From NCBI RefSeq assembly GCF_001874145.1, contig NZ_MPCX01000013.1, forward strand, positions 1-64,000: a stretch of 64,000 nt of DNA, in the 5' to 3' direction. This document shows, one piece after another, positions 1 to 8,590 of the stretch. The notes under the pieces are model-generated. The model ran no database searches. It saw only the letters and a program-made list of their open reading frames with translations, and was not told where the DNA came from. Every line of letters starts with the position of its first letter. Position 1 is the stretch's first letter. The position numbers and the translations under genes are program-made. This stretch comes from Lacinutrix sp. MedPE-SW (GTDB lineage Bacteria; Bacteroidota; Bacteroidia; Flavobacteriales; Flavobacteriaceae).

Positions 1-297
1 ATTCAAGGTGAAACTGGTCCACAAGGACCGCAAGGTCCTGCTGGTATAGACGGAGCTAATGGTGCTGATGGCGCACAAGGCCCGCAAGGCGAACAAGGTA
101 TTCAAGGTGAAACTGGTCCACAAGGACCGCAAGGTCCTGCTGGTGCAGATGGAGCTAATGGTGTTGATGGCGCGCAAGGTCCGCAAGGCGAACAAGGTAT
201 TCAAGGTGAAACTGGTCCACAAGGTCCGCAAGGGCCTGCTGGTGCAGACGGAACTGATGGTGTTGATGGTGCGCAAGGTCCGCAAGGTGAACAAGGT
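1..297 (+). repeat. 99-bp tandem repeat, three copies, coding for Gly-X-Y
   Basis: Units begin with ATTCAAGGTGAA at 1, 100 and 199, with a partial fourth at 298. Each unit is 99 bp and encodes 33 residues, which is 11 Gly-X-Y triplets. Copies differ by a few mostly silent or conservative changes (ANG to TDG, ADG to VDG). The array probably continues left of the window. Confidence 0.93.
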
Positions 298-741
298 ATT
301 CAAGGTGAAGTTGGACCTTCTAATGCATATGTTGGTCATTTTATAATTACCAACACTGGAAATATTACAATAAATGTTCCTTTTGAACCATCTCAAGTAA
401 CATTTCAAGCTTATGCAAATATTGAAAGTGAAAATTTAAACGCTGATAATGGCGTAGGAAATAATAATAATGGATTTAATAATGCTTTTGGTGGAATGAC
501 TGGTTATGCAAGAGGAACAACACAACAAGTAATTTATGTTGGTGGTAGTGGCTCTTCTATTAATGATATTTCACGTTACGCTTCTAGTTCTCATTGTATA
601 GGAATTAGATATTCTAATAATAATGGTGATAATTTAGGTTTAACTACTGCTAGACTTGTTTCATTTAACACTAATGGATTTACATTAAATGTGGATAATA
701 AAACTGAAAACATAGTCGTAATATTTACAGCTTATGAATAA
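1..741 (+). CDS. collagen-like repeat protein, 3' part (5' end outside window)
   Basis: Frame 1 is open from the left edge to TAA at 739-741; the ORF track shows only its last 81 codons because the real start lies upstream. Residues 1-105 or so are uninterrupted Gly-X-Y triplets ([15 protein letters not shown] and so on), the hallmark of bacterial collagen-like proteins that form trimeric stalks. After VGPSNAY comes a non-repetitive domain of about 140 residues rich in Asn, Gly and beta-branched residues, probably a globular tip or trimerisation domain. No type IX sorting domain is visible at the C-terminus. Its last 8 bases overlap the next gene, whose product is a type IX cargo, so the two are probably co-transcribed. 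A surface adhesin or tail-fibre-like role is inferred, not shown. Confidence 0.85.
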   Translation: MQGETGPQGPQGPAGIDGANGADGAQGPQGEQGIQGETGPQGPQGPAGADGANGVDGAQGPQGEQGIQGETGPQGPQGPAGADGTDGVDGAQGPQGEQGIQGEVGPSNAYVGHFIITNTGNITINVPFEPSQVTFQAYANIESENLNADNGVGNNNNGFNNAFGGMTGYARGTTQQVIYVGGSGSSINDISRYASSSHCIGIRYSNNNGDNLGLTTARLVSFNTNGFTLNVDNKTENIVVIFTAYE

Positions 742-1885
742 TTACATTCGTTTAATACTATCGTCTATAGCTACTTGTTCTTTCGTACTATTAAATGCTC
801 AAAGTGCTTTTAATAATTTTGGAAATGTTCAAATACACAATCAAGGTCAAGTTGGTTTTCATATCAATTTAGAAAACAATGGGACTTTTAATGAAAACTT
901 AGGTTTAGCAGGATTCTATAACTTAAATAATTCGTTGACCATTTCTGGAACGCAAGCGCCTTTATTTTATAATATGGAAGTTGCGGTAGATAATGATTTA
1001 TATCTTGAAATAAATACTCAAGTTAGCAATACTTTAAGCTATATCATTGGAGATATTATAACGCCTAGAGAAAATTTATTAAACTCTTTGGATTATTTAA
1101 ATGATGCTCTTTTTGTTGCTGAAGATGATTTAAGATTAACCGATGGTTATGCATCGTATACAGGAAATAATTCATTTAGATTTCCTATAGGAGATGATAA
1201 TAAATTAAGACCAATAATTCTTCCTGCTCAAGTTAATAGCTCAAAGTTTAAAGCTGCATATTTTAATGAAGATCCAAATTTTCCATCTACATTTTCTATT
1301 AATTTTGATACCAATAACTCTGAAAATATTTTAAATTCAATTAGCACAGAAGAATTTTGGGATTTTAATGGAGATGAATCTACATTTATAACACTTACTT
1401 GGAATCAAGAAAGTCAAATTTCGAATTTAACAGATGACCTTATGAACTTAAGAGTTGTAGGTTGGAGTAAAACTGAAAGCAAATGGGTAGATTTAGGCAA
1501 TACTAATGTCACAGGAGATATAAATAATGGAACTATTAATTCCTTTGAGTTTATTCCAAACAACTTTGAAATTATAACTTTTGGTGGACTCATTGGAAGT
1601 AACGGATTAACGGTATATAATGGCGTAAGTCCTAATGGAGATGGATTAAATGATTTTTTTGTAATTGAAGGTGTAGAATTATTTAATAGCGAATTAAAAA
1701 TATTTAACCGTTGGGGACGTACAGTCTACGATGCAAAAAATTACAAAAACACTTTTAATGGCATTTCTAATAAAAAAGTTGTTGGTAGCCAAGGAAACAA
1801 ACTACCTGTTGGCACCTATTTCTATGTATTAGATCTACCTCAAGATAACAAAACCTATTCAGGTTGGATTTATCTTAACTATTAA
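734..1885 (+). CDS. secreted protein with type IX (type B) C-terminal sorting domain
   Basis: This 383-residue protein starts with a signal peptide (hydrophobic stretch ending near LLNAQS). Its last 85-90 residues form a gliding-motility-type C-terminal domain: [12 protein letters not shown], then [13 protein letters not shown], then [10 protein letters not shown] and SGWIYL. That is the type B sorting signal recognised by the type IX secretion system, so the protein should cross the outer membrane and remain on the surface or be released. The central part resembles no enzyme I recognise. The start overlaps the end of the collagen-like gene (ATGAATAA), which suggests translational coupling and a shared surface role. 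It ends directly against the convergent GNAT gene. Confidence 0.9.
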   Translation: MNNYIRLILSSIATCSFVLLNAQSAFNNFGNVQIHNQGQVGFHINLENNGTFNENLGLAGFYNLNNSLTISGTQAPLFYNMEVAVDNDLYLEINTQVSNTLSYIIGDIITPRENLLNSLDYLNDALFVAEDDLRLTDGYASYTGNNSFRFPIGDDNKLRPIILPAQVNSSKFKAAYFNEDPNFPSTFSINFDTNNSENILNSISTEEFWDFNGDESTFITLTWNQESQISNLTDDLMNLRVVGWSKTESKWVDLGNTNVTGDINNGTINSFEFIPNNFEIITFGGLIGSNGLTVYNGVSPNGDGLNDFFVIEGVELFNSELKIFNRWGRTVYDAKNYKNTFNGISNKKVVGSQGNKLPVGTYFYVLDLPQDNKTYSGWIYLNY

Positions 1886-2314
1886 TTATAGTGTTTTATA
1901 AAAGTGGTAACCATAAATTTCATATCCTTCGTTATAATAAAATTTATGCGAAGGATAATTTTGAACGTAAGTATTTAACTCAGATGTGTTACAACCCTTA
2001 GATTTAGCATATTTATATATCCATTTAAAAAACAATTTACCCAAGCCTTTACCTTGATATTCTGCTTCAATATAAACATGGTCTACTTCCATAGATTTTC
2101 CTGCATAATGTCTAGTTTGAAACCACATGCCACAAATTCCAATTAATTTTTCATTTAAATAAATCCCTGCACATTCATAATTTTCTTTTACCATTTCAGC
2201 AAAACGTGCTTTCAAAACATCATCAGAATTTGCATTTTTACTTAATTTTTGAACTAAAGGAATAATAGAAAATATATCATCTTTTTCAATAAGTTTAAAG
2301 CTAAAATCCATCAT
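1886..2314 (-). CDS. GNAT family N-acetyltransferase
   Basis: The protein has the GNAT fold signature: a central strand VDHVYIEAEYQGKGLGKLFFKWI, in which QGKGLG is the acetyl-CoA pyrophosphate loop, and a C-terminal NYPSHKFYYNEGYE segment typical of the family. The substrate cannot be told from sequence. The track ORF begins at 2347, but I prefer the Met-Met at 2314/2311. The longer form adds a low-complexity N-terminus (MFQIYLNLLKK) and would overlap the divergent promoter at 2334-2341. The stop codon abuts that of the convergent cargo gene with no gap. Confidence 0.82.
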   Translation of the reverse strand: MMDFSFKLIEKDDIFSIIPLVQKLSKNANSDDVLKARFAEMVKENYECAGIYLNEKLIGICGMWFQTRHYAGKSMEVDHVYIEAEYQGKGLGKLFFKWIYKYAKSKGCNTSELNTYVQNYPSHKFYYNEGYEIYGYHFYKTL

Positions 2315-2333
2315 TTTTTTTAGTAAATTTAAA

Positions 2334-2341
2334 TAAATTTG
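2334..2341 (+). promoter_or_regulatory. -7 promoter box TAAATTTG
   Basis: This is an exact match to the Bacteroidetes -7 element TAnnTTTG, 19 bp upstream of the ATG at 2361. No clear -33 TTG is visible at the expected distance. Confidence 0.5.
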
Positions 2342-2360
2342 AAACACTTTAATCTAAAAT

Positions 2361-3092
2361 ATGAATAGACGCCACTTTTTAAAAAAAACTAGCCTAACAA
2401 CAGCTGCGATTGTTACTTTACCAAAAACATTTTTTAATCAAGATGATTCTATTACTATAAATCAACTTATTGGTAAAGGCCAACCTGTTTTATTAGGAAA
2501 TGGCTATAAACTTTTAGAAGAGGCACATATTGCTTTTAAAAAATTACAAAAAGAAGCTTTAAAAAGTAATATAAAAATAGCTGCAGTTTCTAGTTATAGA
2601 AGTTACAGTCATCAAAAACGTATTTGGGAACGCAAATATAAAAGTAATAATACTAAAGGCTTAACTCCAAAAGCTAACATAAAAAAAATAATAGAATACT
2701 CAACCATTCCAGGAACATCTAGACACCATTGGGGAACAGATATAGACATCTATCAAACAAATGTTAAACAACCAAATAGTATTTTGCAACCAAAAAATTA
2801 TCATGATAATGGTTCATATTGCAAATTAAAAGAATGGATGGATACTAATGCATCTTATTTTGGCTTTCATTTAGTATATACAGATATTTCAAACAGAAAA
2901 GGGTTTAAGTACGAACCTTGGCATTATAGTTACAAACCTTTGTCCCAAAACTTCCTTAAAGCCTATAAAAAAATAGACATATCTAAAATATTACAAAATG
3001 ACAATCTATTAGGGAGTAATTATTTTACAAAAGAATTTATAAACCAATACATTACACAAAATATTTTAGATATTAATCCTGAACTTTTGTAA
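2361..3092 (+). CDS. D-alanyl-D-alanine carboxypeptidase family protein (M15B, VanY-like)
   Basis: The 243-residue protein has the M15B metallopeptidase pattern. SSYRSYSHQKRIW at 78-89 is the substrate-binding segment. SRHHWGTDID at 120-129 matches SxHxxGxxxD, with zinc ligands His122 and Asp129. EPWH at 185-188 supplies the catalytic Glu185 and third ligand His188. It should trim terminal D-Ala from peptidoglycan stem peptides in the periplasm. The N-terminus MNRRHFLKKTS followed by a hydrophobic stretch looks like a twin-arginine (Tat) signal, which would mean folded export. It reads in the same direction as the M48 protease gene, 32 bp downstream. Confidence 0.88.
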   Translation: MNRRHFLKKTSLTTAAIVTLPKTFFNQDDSITINQLIGKGQPVLLGNGYKLLEEAHIAFKKLQKEALKSNIKIAAVSSYRSYSHQKRIWERKYKSNNTKGLTPKANIKKIIEYSTIPGTSRHHWGTDIDIYQTNVKQPNSILQPKNYHDNGSYCKLKEWMDTNASYFGFHLVYTDISNRKGFKYEPWHYSYKPLSQNFLKAYKKIDISKILQNDNLLGSNYFTKEFINQYITQNILDINPELL

Positions 3093-3124
3093 CTTTAAAA
3101 CAGAACTAAAACCATTAAAATATT

Positions 3125-3889
3125 ATGAAACAAGGCGGACTTAAAGGCAGACTACTTATAGGTTTAGTTATTGCCGCATTTTTTGGCTTTAAATATTGTA
3201 GCCAACAAGAAGTCAATCCATATACCGGAAAAAAACAAGCTATATCAATGACTCCTCAAGAAGAAATTCAAATGGGATTGGCCAGTCGAAATCAAATGGC
3301 AGCACGGCATGGTGGTTTACATCCAAATGAGCAATACCAAGCATTGGTTGATAATGTAGGCCATAAATTAGTAAATAATAGTATTGCAAAAGAAACACCT
3401 TACCAATATGAGTTTCATTTATTAGCAGACCAAAATACCATAAATGCTTTTGCTCTACCTGGAGGACAAATATTTATAACCTATGCCTTATTTTCTCAAT
3501 TAAAAAATGAAGACCAGCTTGCTGGCGTATTAGGTCATGAAATTGGGCATGTATTAGGAAAACACTCTGCTGAACGAATTGCAAATTCAGAGCTATGGAA
3601 AGGTTTATCTACAGCTGGCTCTGTTGGAGCAGATATGGGTGGCGTTGTAGCACAAATAGGAAATGGAACTTTATTAAAAAATGGTAGAGGAGACGAATTA
3701 GAAAGTGACGATTTAGGTGTACGCTTCATGATGCGCGCTGGTTATGATCCACAAGAAATGATTGGAGTAATGCAAATTTTAAAAGCTGCTGCAGGACCAA
3801 ATCGCCAACCAGAGTTTTCAAGTACTCATCCAGATCCAGATAATAGAATGGAAAAAATTAGAGAATCTATTGAAAAATACAGAAGATAA
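3125..3889 (+). CDS. M48 family metalloprotease, membrane-anchored or exported
   Basis: The 254-residue protein carries the zinc motif HEIGH at 138-142 and the downstream ligand region DELESDDLG near 190-197, as in M48 peptidases of the BepA/Oma1/LoiP type. INAFALPGGQIFI at 106-118 is the conserved strand before the active site, and STHPDPDNRM is the conserved C-terminal motif. Residues 8-23 form an N-terminal hydrophobic segment. A Cys follows at 25, but FKYC is a poor lipobox, so I favour an uncleaved anchor. By family it is probably an envelope quality-control protease. A bidirectional terminator follows. Confidence 0.9.
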   Translation: MKQGGLKGRLLIGLVIAAFFGFKYCSQQEVNPYTGKKQAISMTPQEEIQMGLASRNQMAARHGGLHPNEQYQALVDNVGHKLVNNSIAKETPYQYEFHLLADQNTINAFALPGGQIFITYALFSQLKNEDQLAGVLGHEIGHVLGKHSAERIANSELWKGLSTAGSVGADMGGVVAQIGNGTLLKNGRGDELESDDLGVRFMMRAGYDPQEMIGVMQILKAAAGPNRQPEFSSTHPDPDNRMEKIRESIEKYRR

Positions 3890-3892
3890 CTC

Positions 3893-3929
3893 AAAAAAAA
3901 GCCTTGTTTAAAACAAGGCTTTTTTTTTA
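3893..3929. terminator. bidirectional rho-independent terminator
   Basis: An AAGCCTTGTTT stem pairs with its complement around a short A loop, flanked by A-runs on the left and T-runs on the right. It can therefore end transcription of both the M48 gene and the convergent ankyrin gene. Confidence 0.9.
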
Positions 3930-3944
3930 TAAATTTTTAAACAT

Positions 3945-4340
3945 TTAAGCTTTTTTCTTAAGTGTGTTTTTAATTAATTTATAAGATTCTGAAGCATTAG
4001 ATAATTCTGCATATTTTAACGCAGTCATCCCTTTTTTGCATTTAGTTTTTAAATCTGCTCCATTAGAAATTAATAATTTTAAAATTTCAACTCTATTATA
4101 TCTAGCAGCAAACATTGATGGTGTCATACCTCTAGATTTTTTATTAATATTTTCTCCTAAATTAATTAATGTTTTTACAGTTTCAATATCACCTTTAACG
4201 ATAGCTCTGCAAAAAGAATTAACTTCATTTTTTTCTGTTAGTTCTACTTCATTTGTAGTACTAACTTTTACTGTGTCTGCATTTAAAGTTGCAACAGAGA
4301 AACTTAATGCAATTGCCGAAATAATTAATGTTTTTTTCAT
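3945..4340 (-). CDS. small exported ankyrin-repeat protein
   Basis: The 131-residue protein has a clear Sec signal peptide (MKKTLIISAIALSFSVATLNA). About two and a half ankyrin repeats follow: the GDIETVKTLINLGENINKKS region, then GMTPSMFAARYNRVEILKLLISNGADL, and a last partial repeat with GMTALKYAE. The C-terminus is basic (KKKA). Ankyrin repeats bind other proteins, so a periplasmic binding or protective role is likely, but no partner is suggested by the neighbours. A 250-bp intergenic region lies between it and the divergent gpmI. I see no gene in that region, only the gpmI promoter. Confidence 0.87.
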   Translation of the reverse strand: MKKTLIISAIALSFSVATLNADTVKVSTTNEVELTEKNEVNSFCRAIVKGDIETVKTLINLGENINKKSRGMTPSMFAARYNRVEILKLLISNGADLKTKCKKGMTALKYAELSNASESYKLIKNTLKKKA

Positions 4341-4564
4341 GATTTAAATTTTGATTGATTAATGATTTGTTTTTTTATTACACTAAAGAGACGACAAAAA
4401 AAACAATTTGTTACAATAAAAATCAAATATTAACATACACGTAATCATTTGACTACAAATATGTTAAGGTATTCTTAAAATTATAAAGACAATTAACAAA
4501 AACTCAAAATAAAGTTAACCATTGTTTAATTAACTATATTTTTTTAGGTCGCATCTTAAAATTT

Positions 4565-4572
4565 TATATTTG
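4565..4572 (+). promoter_or_regulatory. -7 promoter box TATATTTG for gpmI
   Basis: This is an exact TAnnTTTG match 18 bp before ATG 4591. It overlaps the track ORF start at 4570, which is one reason for choosing the downstream start of gpmI. Confidence 0.6.
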
Positions 4573-4590
4573 TATTCTAAAGCAAAAAAA

Positions 4591-6108
4591 ATGAATAAAA
4601 AAGTCATACTAATGATTCTTGATGGTTGGGGAAAAAGCCCAGACCCAAAAGTTTCTGCAATAGATAATGCCAACACACAATTTATTGATAGTTTATATAC
4701 AAAATTTCCACATGCACAACTTAGAACAGACGGCTTACATGTAGGCTTACCAGAAGGCCAAATGGGAAATAGTGAAGTTGGACACATGAATTTGGGTGCA
4801 GGACGTATTGTTTATCAAGACTTAGCTAAAATTAATTTAGCTGTAGAAAACAAATCTTTAGCAAAAGAACCTGTTTTAGAAAACGCATTTCAATACGCTA
4901 AAAAAAATAACAAAGCAGTTCATTTTTTAGGATTATTAAGTAATGGAGGTGTTCATTCTCATATAAACCATTTAAAAGGGTTAATTGATGTTGCCCAAGA
5001 TTTAGGCATCACAAAATCTTACATCCACGGTTTTACAGATGGTAGAGATGTAGATCCACAATCTGGAAAAGGTTTTATTGCAGATATAGAACAATACATC
5101 CAAGATAAAAACACACAAATCGCATCAATCACTGGTCGTTATTACGCAATGGATAGAGATAAACGTTGGGAACGAGTACAATTAGCATACAATGCTTTAG
5201 TAAATGGCAAAGGCGAGTTATCTAGAAATATTCAAGAAAGTATTCAAAATAATTATAACAATAATATTACAGACGAGTTTATAAAACCTATCATTAAAGT
5301 AGATGGTTATGGTCTTCCATTAACAACTATAAAAGAAGATGATGTTGTAATATTCTTTAATTTTAGAACAGATAGAGGTCGCCAATTAACCGATGCTTTA
5401 TCTCAGCAAGATTTTCCAGAATTTAAAATGAAGAAACTTAATTTGTATTATGTAACAATGACAAATTATGATGAGAATTTTAAAGGATTACACGTTGTTT
5501 TTAATAAAGACAACATAACCGAAACGTTAGGTGAAGTTTTAGAAAAAAACAATAAAACCCAAATAAGAATAGCTGAAACAGAAAAATATCCTCACGTAAC
5601 ATTTTTCTTCTCTGGCGGTAGAGAAAAACCTTTTCAAGGAGAAACACGAATATTAAAAAACTCTCCTAAAGTAGCAACATACGATTTACAACCAGAAATG
5701 AGTGCTTTTGAGCTAACCGATGCTTTAATACCAGAACTACAAAAAGGAGAGGTTGATTTTGTATGTTTAAATTTCGCAAATGGAGATATGGTTGGTCACA
5801 CAGGCTCTATGGAAGCAGCAATAAAAGCTTGCGAAGCTGTAGATAAATGTGTAGACAAAGTTATTAGTACCGCTGTAGAACATGATTATACAGTTTTAGT
5901 TATTGCAGATCATGGTAATTGTGAAACCATGATTAATCCAGACGGTTCACCTAATACTGCACATACCACAAATCCTGTACCTTTAATTTTAGTAGATAAA
6001 GACATAAAAAATATTAAAGATGGTATACTTGGAGATATTGCACCAACCATTTTAAAATTAATGGGTATAGAACAACCAAATGCTATGACTCAAGAACCTT
6101 TAGTATAA
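4591..6108 (+). CDS. gpmI: 2,3-bisphosphoglycerate-independent phosphoglycerate mutase
   Basis: The enzyme interconverts 3- and 2-phosphoglycerate in glycolysis using two Mn ions. From Met8 of the track ORF the product is 505 residues, normal for the family. VILMILDGWG provides the first metal Asp. GNSEVGHMNLGAGR contains the phosphoserine nucleophile. GRYYAMDRDKRWER and FNFRTDRGRQLT are substrate-binding segments. NFANGDMVGHTG and VIADHGNCE give the remaining metal ligands. The upstream Met at 4570 lies inside the -7 box, so it is rejected as the start. The gene seems to be monocistronic or to lead weakly into the next gene, which has its own -7 box. Confidence 0.97.
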   Translation: MNKKVILMILDGWGKSPDPKVSAIDNANTQFIDSLYTKFPHAQLRTDGLHVGLPEGQMGNSEVGHMNLGAGRIVYQDLAKINLAVENKSLAKEPVLENAFQYAKKNNKAVHFLGLLSNGGVHSHINHLKGLIDVAQDLGITKSYIHGFTDGRDVDPQSGKGFIADIEQYIQDKNTQIASITGRYYAMDRDKRWERVQLAYNALVNGKGELSRNIQESIQNNYNNNITDEFIKPIIKVDGYGLPLTTIKEDDVVIFFNFRTDRGRQLTDALSQQDFPEFKMKKLNLYYVTMTNYDENFKGLHVVFNKDNITETLGEVLEKNNKTQIRIAETEKYPHVTFFFSGGREKPFQGETRILKNSPKVATYDLQPEMSAFELTDALIPELQKGEVDFVCLNFANGDMVGHTGSMEAAIKACEAVDKCVDKVISTAVEHDYTVLVIADHGNCETMINPDGSPNTAHTTNPVPLILVDKDIKNIKDGILGDIAPTILKLMGIEQPNAMTQEPLV

Positions 6109-6149
6109 AATAGCTTTAACTACTTGAAATAAAGTAGAATTATAAATTG

Positions 6150-6157
6150 TATTTTTG
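6150..6157 (+). promoter_or_regulatory. -7 promoter box TATTTTTG
   Basis: This is an exact TAnnTTTG match 19 bp before the ATG at 6177. A TTG occurs 23 bp further upstream (6124-6126), at the long end of the usual spacer range. Confidence 0.5.
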
Positions 6158-6176
6158 TACACTATTTAAAAGTTAA

Positions 6177-6578
6177 ATGAAAATCTCTAAAGGACTTATT
6201 ATTGCTGTAGATTTTGATGGTACAATTGTTGAAGATGCTTATCCTAGTATTGGAGACGAAAGATTATTTGCTTTCGATACTTTAAAACGATTACAAGCAG
6301 ATGGACACCGACTAATTTTATGGACCTATCGTCATGGTAAGAAATTAGAAGAAGCCGTTGAGTATTGTAAAGCAAATGGCATAGAATTTTATGCTGTAAA
6401 TAAAAGTTTTCCAGAAGAGCAAACGCCAGAAAATGTTAGCAGAAAAATTCATGCAGACTTATTTATAGACGATAGAAATATAGGAGGAATACTTGGTTGG
6501 GGAGAAATATACCAGATGCTTACCAACGAACAACCTAAAGTAAAACAAAAAAAGAAAAAAGGATTTTTTAGATTCTAG
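6177..6578 (+). CDS. HAD-superfamily hydrolase-like protein (BT0820 type)
   Basis: The 133-residue protein begins with a HAD motif I, VDFDGTIV, giving Asp nucleophile and acid/base residues. It ends with DLFIDDRNIGG, which fits HAD motif IV metal-binding acidic residues. LILWTYRHGKKLEEAV supplies a motif II-like Thr after a hydrophobic strand. There is no large cap domain. The fold matches small Bacteroidetes HAD proteins of unknown substrate, and a phosphatase activity is likely but unproven. The C-terminus is lysine-rich (KQKKKKGFF). It lies 6 bp upstream of map. Confidence 0.82.
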   Translation: MKISKGLIIAVDFDGTIVEDAYPSIGDERLFAFDTLKRLQADGHRLILWTYRHGKKLEEAVEYCKANGIEFYAVNKSFPEEQTPENVSRKIHADLFIDDRNIGGILGWGEIYQMLTNEQPKVKQKKKKGFFRF

Positions 6579-6584
6579 AATAAT

Positions 6585-7403
6585 ATGATTATAGTAAAAA
6601 CAAGAGAAGAAATAGAATTAATGCGCGAAGCTGCTCTTGTAGTTTCAAAAACTTTAGGTGAAGTTGCTAAAGCAGTAAAACCAGGAGTAACAACATTAGA
6701 ATTAGACAAAATTGCAGAAACATGTATTCGTGACCAAGGTGCTGTACCAGGATTTTTAGGATTGTACGATTTTCCTAATACCTTATGTATGAGTCCTAAT
6801 TCTCAAGTTGTACACGGCATTCCAAATAATACACCATTAGAAGAAGGCGATATTATTTCTATAGATTGTGGCGCAATAAAACATGGTTTTTATGGCGACC
6901 ACGCTTATACTTTTCCTGTTGGAGAAATAGATGAAGAAACTAAAAAACTATTACAAGTTACTAAAGAATCTTTATATGTAGGCATCAAAGAATTAAAATT
7001 AGGAAACCGCGTTGGTGATGTTGGTTATGCAATACAAAAGTATTGCGAAAACCACGGTTACGGTGTTGTAAGAGAGTTAGTAGGTCATGGTTTAGGTCGT
7101 GTTATGCACGAAGATCCAGAAATGCCAAATTACGGTAGACGTGGTCGTGGTAAAAAGTTTGTAGAAGGAATGGTTGTAGCTATTGAGCCTATGATTAATA
7201 TGGGAACACAGCGCATAAAACAACACAGAGATGGCTGGACAATTACAACTCAAGATGGTAAACCAAGTGCTCATTTCGAGCATGATGTTGCAATTTTAGA
7301 TGGAAAACCAGAAATACTATCAACATTTGCTTATATCTACGACGCTTTAGGCATTACATCTAATGAAGAAGATGAATTTCGCCAGAAAGCTTTAGTGCTT
7401 TAA
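6585..7403 (+). CDS. map: type I methionine aminopeptidase
   Basis: The enzyme removes the initiator Met from nascent proteins in the cytoplasm. The 272-residue length is normal for the type I enzyme. The five metal ligands are recognisable: Asp in ISIDCGA, Asp in YGDHAYTF, His in GHGLGRVMHEDP, Glu in VVAIEPMIN and Glu in HFEHDVAI. There is no N-terminal zinc-finger extension. It lies between the HAD gene (6 bp) and a methyltransferase gene (7 bp), so the three probably form one transcription unit. Confidence 0.96.
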   Translation: MIIVKTREEIELMREAALVVSKTLGEVAKAVKPGVTTLELDKIAETCIRDQGAVPGFLGLYDFPNTLCMSPNSQVVHGIPNNTPLEEGDIISIDCGAIKHGFYGDHAYTFPVGEIDEETKKLLQVTKESLYVGIKELKLGNRVGDVGYAIQKYCENHGYGVVRELVGHGLGRVMHEDPEMPNYGRRGRGKKFVEGMVVAIEPMINMGTQRIKQHRDGWTITTQDGKPSAHFEHDVAILDGKPEILSTFAYIYDALGITSNEEDEFRQKALVL

Positions 7404-7410
7404 ATTTTAT

Positions 7411-8202
7411 ATGAAGAAACTCTTCAAATTAATTTTAAACATAATCCCTAGACCTTTATTAATAAGGCTTAGTTATATTATACGTCCTGTTTTAGCTTTC
7501 TTTTTAAAAGGAAATACTTTTACAGATCCTATAGATGGTAAAAGTTTTAAAAGCTTTTTACCATACGGCTATGGTAAGCAAAGAAATAATGTACTATCAC
7601 CATCTACTCTATCTCTAGAGCGCCACAGGTTGTTATGGTTATACTTAAAAAATGAAACCAATTTTTTTTTAAATACTGAAACTAATTCGGCATATAAAAA
7701 AAAAGTACTTCATTTTGCGCCAGAGCAATGTTTTTTAAAACGCTTTAAGGCTTTAAATACAATAGATTATACAACTACAGATTTATTGTCGCCAATTGCA
7801 GATGTTAAAGCAGATATATGCAACCTTCCTTTTGAAGATAATAGTTATGATATAATTTTATGTAATCACGTTTTAGAACATATTCCAGACGATACTAAAG
7901 CAATGCAAGAACTGTATCGTGTTATGAAACCTGGTGGTTATGGTATTTTTCAAATTCCGCAGGATTTATCAAGAACCACAACTTTTGAAGATAATACGAT
8001 AACAGATAAAAAAGAACGTGCAAAAATTTTTGGACAATATGATCATGTGCGCGTTTATGGTCTTGATTATTTTAATAAACTTAGAAGTATTGGTTTTATG
8101 GTTAATGAGGTTGATTATACCGCAAGCCTTTCCGCGAAAGCGATAGAAAAATACTGTTTGGCTAAAGGAGAAATTATTCCCGTAGTTTACAAAAAACAAT
8201 AA
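7411..8202 (+). CDS. class I SAM-dependent methyltransferase
   Basis: The 263-residue protein has a Methyltransf_11-type core: VLHFAPEQ (a variant of SAM motif I), TTDLLSPIADVKADICNLPF (motif II), YDIILCNHVLEHI (motif post-II) and RVMKPGGYGIFQI. The basic, hydrophobic N-terminal stretch of 45 residues suggests peripheral membrane association. The substrate is unknown. The coding sequence contains, at 8128-8142, a copy of the palindromic repeat also found at 10016 and 20867, encoding part of SLSAKAI near the C-terminus. It is probably in an operon with map. Confidence 0.85.
   Translation: MKKLFKLILNIIPRPLLIRLSYIIRPVLAFFLKGNTFTDPIDGKSFKSFLPYGYGKQRNNVLSPSTLSLERHRLLWLYLKNETNFFLNTETNSAYKKKVLHFAPEQCFLKRFKALNTIDYTTTDLLSPIADVKADICNLPFEDNSYDIILCNHVLEHIPDDTKAMQELYRVMKPGGYGIFQIPQDLSRTTTFEDNTITDKKERAKIFGQYDHVRVYGLDYFNKLRSIGFMVNEVDYTASLSAKAIEKYCLAKGEIIPVVYKKQ
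8128..8142 (-). repeat. short palindromic repeat copy 1 (core CGCTTTCGCGGAA)
   Basis: Read on the minus strand this is CGCTTTCGCGGAAAG, and CTTTC-GCG-GAAAG can fold into a hairpin. It shares 13 identical bases with 10016-10028, a GC-rich match in an AT-rich chromosome. It lies inside the methyltransferase coding sequence. Confidence 0.55.
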
Positions 8203-8219
8203 TTTAAAATCTTAATATT

Positions 8220-8588
8220 ATGAGCTCGCAAATACTTATTGTAACTGGTGCATTATTTGGTATGTTATCTGTAATTTTTGGTGCTTTTGGAGCTCATGCT
8301 TTAAAAAAAACATTATCTACAAACCAACTACAAAGCTTTGAAACTGGTGTAAAATACCAAATGTACCATGCTATAGTATTGCTGGTTTTAGGTTTTGGCC
8401 AAGGTCCTCAAACACGTGCTATTTATTGGTGCTTTACTTTAGGAATTATATTATTCTCTTTTAGTATTTATGGTTTAGTATTAAGTGATGCTAAAGGAAA
8501 AAAGATAAAGATTTTAGGACCAATTACTCCTATTGGAGGTTTATTATTAGTAATAGGATGGTTACTATTATTACTAAATAGTTTTTAA
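8220..8588 (+). CDS. DUF423 family small membrane protein
   Basis: The 122-residue protein has four predicted membrane segments. The family hallmark is at the N-terminus: GALFGMLSVIFGAFGAHAL followed by SFETGVKYQMYHAIVLL. The GAFGAHALK and YQMYHA motifs are typical of YgdD/DUF423 proteins of the inner membrane, whose function is not established. It lies 17 bp after the methyltransferase on the same strand and almost touches the convergent apbE gene (2 bp). Confidence 0.9.
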   Translation: MSSQILIVTGALFGMLSVIFGAFGAHALKKTLSTNQLQSFETGVKYQMYHAIVLLVLGFGQGPQTRAIYWCFTLGIILFSFSIYGLVLSDAKGKKIKILGPITPIGGLLLVIGWLLLLLNSF

Positions 8589-8590
8589 AG

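Noticed and set aside
59-346. 95-residue Lys/Val-rich ORF in frame 2
   Set aside because: It is the out-of-frame reading of the 99-bp collagen repeat; frame 1 gives perfect Gly-X-Y triplets and continues to a proper end.
4036-4347. 103-residue plus-strand ORF opposite the ankyrin gene
   Set aside because: It is antisense to a gene with clear signal peptide and ankyrin repeats and has no recognisable domain; treated as a shadow.
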